Of a stretch of 64,000 bases of DNA, positions 59,195-64,000 are shown piece by piece. The notes under the pieces were generated by a model, which was not told where the DNA came from, did no database searches, and saw only the letters and a program-made list of their open reading frames with translations. A program made the position numbers and the translations under genes. This stretch comes from Proluteimonas luteida (GTDB lineage: Bacteria; Pseudomonadota; Gammaproteobacteria; Xanthomonadales; Xanthomonadaceae), in assembly GCF_021191695.1 (NCBI RefSeq), contig NZ_JAIWPT010000009.1:119773-183772 (forward strand). Reading direction: 5' to 3'. Positions within the stretch are counted from its first letter, which is position 1; each line of letters begins with the position of its first letter.

Positions 59195-60223
59195 TCAACC
59201 GCCGGCGGCGACCAGTTCGGCCACCTGCACGGCATTGAGCGCGGCGCCCTTGCGGATGTTGTCCGAGACGATCCACAGGTTCAGGCCGTTGGGATGCGAG
59301 AGGTCCTCGCGGATGCGGCCGACGAACACCGCGTCCTTGCCCGATGCGTGCGTGACCGGGGTCGGATAGCCGCCGGCACGCGGCTCGTCGACGACCTCGA
59401 CGCCCGGCGCGGTCGCCAGCAGCGCGCGCGCCTCGTCGACGCCGAGCCTCTCGCGGGTCTCGACCGTGACCGCTTCGGAATGGCCGTAGAACACCGGCAC
59501 GCGGACCGCGGTCGGGTTCACCAGGATGCCGTCGTCGGCGAGGATCTTGCGCGTCTCCCAGACCAGCTTCATCTCCTCCTTGGTGAAGCCGTTGTCGAGG
59601 AACTCGTCGATCTGCGGGATCAGGTTGAAGGCGATCTGCACCGGGAAACGCTCGGGACTGGGATCGCGGAAGTTCAGCAGGTCGCCGGTCTGGCGCCCCA
59701 GTTCCTCGAGCGCCGAGCGGCCGGCGCCAGACACCGACTGGTAGGTGGCGACGTTGATGCGCACGATGCCGGCCTTGCGGTGGATCGGCGCCAGTGCGAC
59801 CAGCATCTGCATCGTCGAGCAGTTGGGATTGGCGATGATGCCGCGCGGCCGGTCGCGGGCCGCCTCGGGATTCACTTCGGACACCACCAGCGGCACGTCG
59901 TCGTCGTAGCGGAACGCCGAGCTGTTGTCGATGACGACCGCACCGGCGGCGGCGAACTTCGGTGCGTATGCCTTGCTGGTCGCGCCGCCCGCGGAGAACA
60001 GCGCGATGTCGACGCCGGCCGGGTCGAAGGTCGCCAGGTCCTGCACGACGATGTCGTCGTCGCCGAACTTCACGGTGGTGCCGGCCGAACGCTCGCTGGC
60101 CAGGGCTACGAGTTCGGACACGGGGAAATCGCGCTCGGCGAGGATCGACAGCATGGTCTCGCCGACGGCGCCGGTGGCACCGACGACGGCGACGCGGAAA
60201 CGACGGTTCTGGGAAGTGGGCAT
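59195..60223 (-). CDS. asd: Aspartate-semialdehyde dehydrogenase
   Basis: A 342-residue enzyme that reduces aspartyl phosphate to the semialdehyde, the branch point to lysine, methionine and threonine. NADP site GATGAVG is at 15-21, and catalytic Cys135 is in ANPNCSTMQM. Substrate-site residues include the Glu/His in the PSPERFPVQIAFNLIPQ region and the later HSEAV. It supplies the pathway served by dapD at the other end of the window. Confidence 0.97.
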   Translation of the reverse strand: MPTSQNRRFRVAVVGATGAVGETMLSILAERDFPVSELVALASERSAGTTVKFGDDDIVVQDLATFDPAGVDIALFSAGGATSKAYAPKFAAAGAVVIDNSSAFRYDDDVPLVVSEVNPEAARDRPRGIIANPNCSTMQMLVALAPIHRKAGIVRINVATYQSVSGAGRSALEELGRQTGDLLNFRDPSPERFPVQIAFNLIPQIDEFLDNGFTKEEMKLVWETRKILADDGILVNPTAVRVPVFYGHSEAVTVETRERLGVDEARALLATAPGVEVVDEPRAGGYPTPVTHASGKDAVFVGRIREDLSHPNGLNLWIVSDNIRKGAALNAVQVAELVAAGG

Positions 60224-60309
60224 TGCGGAACTCTCGAAAATTGGATGCGGAGCGCGCTGGGCGCAGGACGGAACGGGGGCCGTGATCGGGGAACCGCCCG
60301 CGCGATGGC

Positions 60310-61335
60310 TCAGGCGGTTCCCGGACGTTTGCCGTCCTTGTCCTTGCCAGGGGCCGCCGCGATCGGCGTCGGCGGATTGCCGGCGTCCGGGCCGAAGCCG
60401 AGCCCGGCGATCAGGTTGTCGACCGCCAGCGTCACCATCGCCCGGCGCGTGGCGAGGCTGCCGCTGGCGATGTGCGGCGTCAGCACGATGTTGCGCAGCG
60501 CCAGCAGCCGCGGATTGACCGCCGGCTCGCCCTCGAACACGTCCAGCGCCGCCGACGCCAGCCGCCCACCGGCCAGCGCATCGGCCAGCGCGTCCTCGTC
60601 GACGATGCCGCCGCGGGCGATGTTGGTCAGCGTCGCGGTCGGCTTCATGCGCGCCAGCGCGGCGGCATCGATCAAATGGTGGTTCTCCGGCGAATACGGC
60701 AGCACCAGCACCAGGTGGTCGCTGCCCGCCAGCAGCGCGTCGAGATCGACGTACTGCGCATTGCACTCGCGCTCGACCGCGTCCGGCAGCCGGCTGCGGT
60801 TGTGGTAGCGCACGCGCATGCCGAAACCCGCGCCGCGGCGGGCGATGCCCTGGCCGATGCGGCCCATGCCGAGGATGCCGAGCGTGCTGCCGTGGATATC
60901 GGCGCCCAGCAGGCCCTTGAAGTCCCAGCCCTGCCACTTGCCTTCGCGCAGGTGGCGTTCGGCCTCGGTGATGCGGCGCGCGGCGGCCATCATCATCGCG
61001 AAGCCGAAATCGGCGGTGGTCTCGGTCAGCACGTCGGGCGTGTTGGTGGCGACGATGCCGCGCGCCTGCAGCGCCGGCACGTCGAGGTTGTTGTAGCCGA
61101 CGCCCAGGTTGGCGATGACGCGCAGGCGCGACGCGGCGGCGATCTCGTCCGCGCCGACCGTCTCGTTGAGCGTGACCAGTGCGCCGTCGGCCTCGCGCAG
61201 CGCCGCGGCGACCTGCGCCGGCGTGTGGTTGCCGATGACCGGCACCTGGGTCACGTCGCAATACGCGTCCAGCCGCGCGACGATGTCGTCGAACAGCGGC
61301 TGCGACACCCAGACCCGTGGCCGTGGCTCAGCCAT
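60310..61335 (-). CDS. D-2-hydroxyacid dehydrogenase (GhrB-like)
   Basis: A 341-residue NAD(P)-dependent dehydrogenase. Cofactor motif GMGRIG is at 156-161 and the catalytic residues are Arg241, Glu270 and His288. The N-terminal [10 protein letters not shown] is typical of glyoxylate/hydroxypyruvate reductases (GhrB). It lies next to asd, fimV and truA, where E. coli has pdxB-usg-truA, but sequence and length favour GhrB over PdxB. It overlaps the aroC stop by 8 bp. Confidence 0.85.
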   Translation of the reverse strand: MAEPRPRVWVSQPLFDDIVARLDAYCDVTQVPVIGNHTPAQVAAALREADGALVTLNETVGADEIAAASRLRVIANLGVGYNNLDVPALQARGIVATNTPDVLTETTADFGFAMMMAAARRITEAERHLREGKWQGWDFKGLLGADIHGSTLGILGMGRIGQGIARRGAGFGMRVRYHNRSRLPDAVERECNAQYVDLDALLAGSDHLVLVLPYSPENHHLIDAAALARMKPTATLTNIARGGIVDEDALADALAGGRLASAALDVFEGEPAVNPRLLALRNIVLTPHIASGSLATRRAMVTLAVDNLIAGLGFGPDAGNPPTPIAAAPGKDKDGKRPGTA

Positions 61336-62458
61336 CGTCGCGCACCGCGATGCCGGCAGGGATGCGCGGCGCGACCTCGCCGACGTCGCCGCACTGCGCG
61401 CGATGCCGCAGCGCCTGGTCCATCAGCACCAGCGCCAGCATCGCCTCGCAGATCGGGGTCGCGCGGATGCCCACGCAGGGGTCGTGGCGGCCGGTGGTGA
61501 CCACTTCGACCACGTTGCCGCCCGTATCCAGGCCCTCGGCCGGCAGGCGCAGGCTCGAGGTCGGCTTGAACGCGGTGGAGACCACGATCCGCTGCCCGGT
61601 GCTGATGCCGCCGAGCACGCCGCCGGCATGGTTCGACGCGAATCCGGCCGGCGTCATCAGGTCGCGGTGTTCGCTGCCCCTCGAAGCCACCGATGCGAAG
61701 CCGGCACCGATCTCCACGCCCTTGACCGCGTTGATCGACATCATCGCCGCGGCCAGTTCGCCGTCGAGCTTGCCGTAGACCGGTTCGCCCCAGCCGGGCG
61801 GCACGCCGTCGGCGACCGCGGTCACGCGCGCGCCGACCGAATCGCCGGACTTGCGCAGCGCGTCCATGTAGGCCTCCAGCTCGGGCACCTGCGCGGCGTC
61901 CGGCCAGAAGAACGGATTGGATTCAACGATGTCCCAGTCGATCGCCTTGGCGGCGGTCTGCGCCGGCACGAGGTCGCCCAGCTGCGACAGGTAGCCATGC
62001 ACGTGCACGCCGTAGCGCTCGGCCAGCCACTTCTTCGCGATCACCGCGGCGGCGACCCGCATCGTGGTCTCGCGCGCGGACGAGCGGCCGCCGCCGCGCG
62101 GATCGCGGATGCCGTACTTCTGCCAGTAGGCGTAGTCGGCGTGGCCGGGCCGGAACTGGCGGGCGATGTTGCCGTAGTCCTTGCTGCGCGCATCGGTGTT
62201 GCGGATCAGCAGCGCGATCGGGGTGCCGGTGGTGACGCCCTCGAAGACGCCGCTGAGGATCTCGACCGCGTCGGCCTCGCGCCGCGCCGAGGTGTGGCGG
62301 CTCCTGCCGGTCGCGCGGCGCTGCAGGTCGTGGTCGAACATGCCCGCATCCAGCGCGATGCCGGGCGGACTGCCGTCGACGACGCAGCCGATCGCCGGCC
62401 CGTGGCTCTCGCCGAAGGTGGTGACGGTGAAGAGTTTGCCGAAGCTGTTGCTGGACAT
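61328..62458 (-). CDS. aroC: Chorismate synthase
   Basis: A 376-residue FMN-dependent enzyme giving chorismate, the precursor of tryptophan and other aromatics. Signature segments are [15 protein letters not shown], the basic [13 protein letters not shown] stretch, [21 protein letters not shown] (here ...RVAAAVI) and [15 protein letters not shown]. It lies 117 bp after prmB on the same strand. Confidence 0.98.
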   Translation of the reverse strand: MSSNSFGKLFTVTTFGESHGPAIGCVVDGSPPGIALDAGMFDHDLQRRATGRSRHTSARREADAVEILSGVFEGVTTGTPIALLIRNTDARSKDYGNIARQFRPGHADYAYWQKYGIRDPRGGGRSSARETTMRVAAAVIAKKWLAERYGVHVHGYLSQLGDLVPAQTAAKAIDWDIVESNPFFWPDAAQVPELEAYMDALRKSGDSVGARVTAVADGVPPGWGEPVYGKLDGELAAAMMSINAVKGVEIGAGFASVASRGSEHRDLMTPAGFASNHAGGVLGGISTGQRIVVSTAFKPTSSLRLPAEGLDTGGNVVEVVTTGRHDPCVGIRATPICEAMLALVLMDQALRHRAQCGDVGEVAPRIPAGIAVRDDG

Positions 62459-62575
62459 GGCACCGGAAGCGTCGCGGACGACGCGGCAGGGGAGTCACCG
62501 GCGCGCTGCAGGCGGCGCCGGACGTGGGCCGGCAAGCTTAACGCGCAATCGCCGCGCGCGAGCGGATGGTTTCGC

Positions 62576-63547
62576 TCAGAACAATTCCGTGCCGGCGGCA
62601 CCGGCCTGTGCCGCGGGCGTCGCCGGCGCGGCCTCGCGCGCGGCCGCCAGTTCGGCGATGCGCGCGTTGTGGGTCACCAGGTCGTGGCGCTCGGCCACGA
62701 ACACGCCCATCTGCCCGACCTGGAACTCGACCCACAGCAGCGGCAGCTCCGGCAGCAGCCTGACCAGGTGCTGTTCGGACTCGCCGACCTCGCAGATCAG
62801 CAGCCCCTCGTCGGTCAGGTGCAGCGGCGCGTCGCGCAGGATCTTCAGCACCAGGTCGAGACCGTCGTCGCCGGCGCGCAGGCCCATCTCGGGCTCGTAG
62901 GCGTATTCCCTCGGCAGCGCGTCGGTCTCGTCGTTGGTGACGTAGGGCGGATTGCTGACGATCAGGTCGTAGTGCTCGCCCTGCAGGCCGGAGAACAGGT
63001 CCGACTTGAGGAAGCGCACGTTGGCGACCTCCAGCCGCTGCTCGTTCTCGGCCGCCAGCGACAGCGCCTCGTCGCTGAGGTCGACGCCGTCGACATGCCA
63101 GTCCGGGTTGTGGTGGGCCATCGCGATCGCGATGCAGCCCGAGCCGGTGCACAGGTCCAGCGCGCGGCGCACCTCCCGGCCGCCGAGCCACGGCTCGAAA
63201 CCGGACAGGATCAGCTCGGCGATCGGCGAGCGCGGCACCAGCGCGCGGCGGTCGCTCTTGAAGCTCAGGCCCGCGAACCAGGCCTCGCCGGTGAGATATG
63301 CGGCGGGCACGCGCTCCTCGATGCGGCGCAGGAACAGCGCCAGCACGTCCTCCTTCTCCGCCAGCGTGACCCGCGCCTGGCCATATGCCGGGCCGAGGTC
63401 GTGCGGCAGGTGCAGCGCGTGCAGGGTCAGGTGGGTGGCCTCGTCGATCGCGTTGTCGTAGCTGTGGCCGAAGGTCAGGCCGGCGGCGTTGAAGCGGCTG
63501 GCGCCGTAGCGGATCAGGTCGATGATCGTCTGCAGTTCTTCGGTCAT
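62576..63547 (-). CDS. prmB: Protein N5-glutamine methyltransferase for ribosomal protein L3
   Basis: A 323-residue SAM-dependent methyltransferase. Motif I DLCTGSGCIAIAMA is at 131-144, and the NPPY catalytic motif at 199-202. The N-terminal helical domain (about 1-90) is of the PrmB type. The Ala-rich C-terminal tail exceeds E. coli PrmB (310). It precedes aroC, the same order as in E. coli. The ATG at 63547 fits the family. Confidence 0.95.
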   Translation of the reverse strand: MTEELQTIIDLIRYGASRFNAAGLTFGHSYDNAIDEATHLTLHALHLPHDLGPAYGQARVTLAEKEDVLALFLRRIEERVPAAYLTGEAWFAGLSFKSDRRALVPRSPIAELILSGFEPWLGGREVRRALDLCTGSGCIAIAMAHHNPDWHVDGVDLSDEALSLAAENEQRLEVANVRFLKSDLFSGLQGEHYDLIVSNPPYVTNDETDALPREYAYEPEMGLRAGDDGLDLVLKILRDAPLHLTDEGLLICEVGESEQHLVRLLPELPLLWVEFQVGQMGVFVAERHDLVTHNARIAELAAAREAAPATPAAQAGAAGTELF

Positions 63548-63626
63548 GGCGCGGCGATCCGGCGGCGGAATCAGGGGGCGTGGATTATAGGCCAGTGCCG
63601 GGCAGCCGCCGGGGACCGCCGCCCGC

Positions 63627-63716
63627 GAGAAGGTGGCGCGAAGCGCCGGATGAGGGGCCTGTCCGCCCGCGCCCTCACCCCACCATCCGCGCCGCGGATG
63701 GTCTCCCCACTCTCCC
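63627..63716. repeat. Tandem repeat copy 1
   Basis: About 90 bp starting gagaaggtggcgcgaagcg and containing the palindrome ccatccgcgccgcggatgg. It is repeated almost exactly 156 bp downstream. A dispersed family common in high-GC proteobacteria. Confidence 0.85.
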
Positions 63717-63782
63717 GTGTACGGGAAGCGCCAAGGCCCGTTCCGCCGCAGCGCTGCGAAAACCGAGCCCTTCTCCCTCCGG

Positions 63783-63872
63783 GAGAAGGTGGCGCGAAGC
63801 GCCGGATGAGGGGCCTGTCCGCCCGTGCCCTCACCCCACCATCCGCGCCGCGGATGGTCCTCCCCTCTCCCG
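63783..63872. repeat. Tandem repeat copy 2
   Basis: Second copy, same orientation, only a few substitutions and a one-base shift (gtcctcccctctcccg for gtctccccactctcccg). It ends about 20 bp before the insertion-sequence region. Confidence 0.85.
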
Positions 63873-63890
63873 CTGTATGGCCCGGCCACA

Positions 63891-64000
63891 TGGTGGACAG
63901 GTGTTCGGGGACATGGTGGACACATTCAAGCTGCAGCATCGAAGCCCAACAGGAGCAGGCGATGCCGTGGCAGGAGGTGTCGACGATGTCGTTACGGGAA
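63891..64000 (+). mobile_element. IS481-family insertion sequence, left end
   Basis: The last 110 bp hold the repeated acatggtggaca motif (63889 and 63911 region) typical of IS481-type ends, then a caggag ribosome binding site and the transposase start. The exact outer end is uncertain by 10-20 bp, and the element continues past the window. Confidence 0.6.
63962..64000 (+). CDS. IS481-family transposase, N-terminal fragment
   Basis: Only 13 codons are visible, MPWQEVSTMSLRE. This matches the usual N-terminus of IS481-family DDE transposases (MPW-E-STMS-R-EF). The HTH and catalytic core are outside the window, so integrity cannot be judged. Confidence 0.65.
   Translation, partial: MPWQEVSTMSLRE

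Larger units (their letters stand above)
63548..63890. other. Intergenic repeat region upstream of prmB
   Basis: There is no credible gene between prmB and the insertion sequence. The stretch is dominated by the tandem repeat pair at 63627 and 63783, separated by a short unique segment with ccgttccgccgcagcgctgcg. Confidence 0.7.

Overview
The window is a high-GC (roughly 70%) stretch of a gammaproteobacterial chromosome, most likely a Lysobacter/Luteimonas-type member of the Xanthomonadaceae. The reasons are the GC-rich codon use, the gene order (tpiA-secG-tRNA-Leu-nuoA-N-tRNA-fMet-rimP-nusA-infB-rbfA-truB-rpsO-pnp), a trpF/LysR/trpB/trpA/accD block beside truA-fimV-asd-aroC-prmB, and many short GTAG-type palindromic intergenic repeats like the SMAG elements of Stenotrophomonas. 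Almost all of it is core genome. No rRNA, CRISPR array or phage is present, and the only classical mobile element is an IS481-type insertion sequence cut by the right edge.

Layout. 1-5.2 kb: end of a MocR-type regulator, an ArsC/Spx-like protein, dapD, glnD and map. 5.2-7.4 kb: promoter, rpsB and tsf, then a terminator. 7.5-10.8 kb: a divergent Sco/PCuAC copper-delivery pair, an aminotransferase and a DUF3293 protein. 10.8-17.7 kb: a complete cytochrome c maturation operon ccmABCDEFGHI with overlapping start/stop codons. 17.8-19.2 kb: a DctA-type dicarboxylate carrier, followed by a 0.5-kb island of repeats.

19.7-46.4 kb is one long minus-strand run. Read in the direction of transcription it is tpiA, secG, tRNA-Leu(GAG), all fourteen nuo genes of respiratory complex I, initiator tRNA-fMet, rimP, nusA, infB, rbfA, truB, rpsO and pnp. 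Promoters can be read before nuoA, tRNA-fMet and rpsO, and hairpin terminators follow both tRNAs, rpsO and pnp.

46.5-49.4 kb: an SDR oxidoreductase, a DUF481 outer-membrane protein and a 2-oxoglutarate/Fe(II) oxygenase lie between tpiA and glmM. 49.4-57.2 kb: glmM, accD, trpA, a small lipoprotein gene, trpB, a divergent LysR regulator, trpF and truA. 57.2-63.5 kb: a FimV-like protein, asd, a D-2-hydroxyacid dehydrogenase, aroC and prmB. The end holds tandem repeats and the start of an IS481-type transposase.

The unusual content is intergenic. At least six families of short repeats sit at gene junctions. Some contribute the stop codon of the gene they follow. One 185-bp element with 21-bp inverted ends lies exactly between trpB and a lipoprotein gene and seems to have displaced that gene's start codon. 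A near-identical 100-bp tandem pair splits nuoK from nuoL and has a relative just after nusA. NuoL itself carries a histidine-rich loop.
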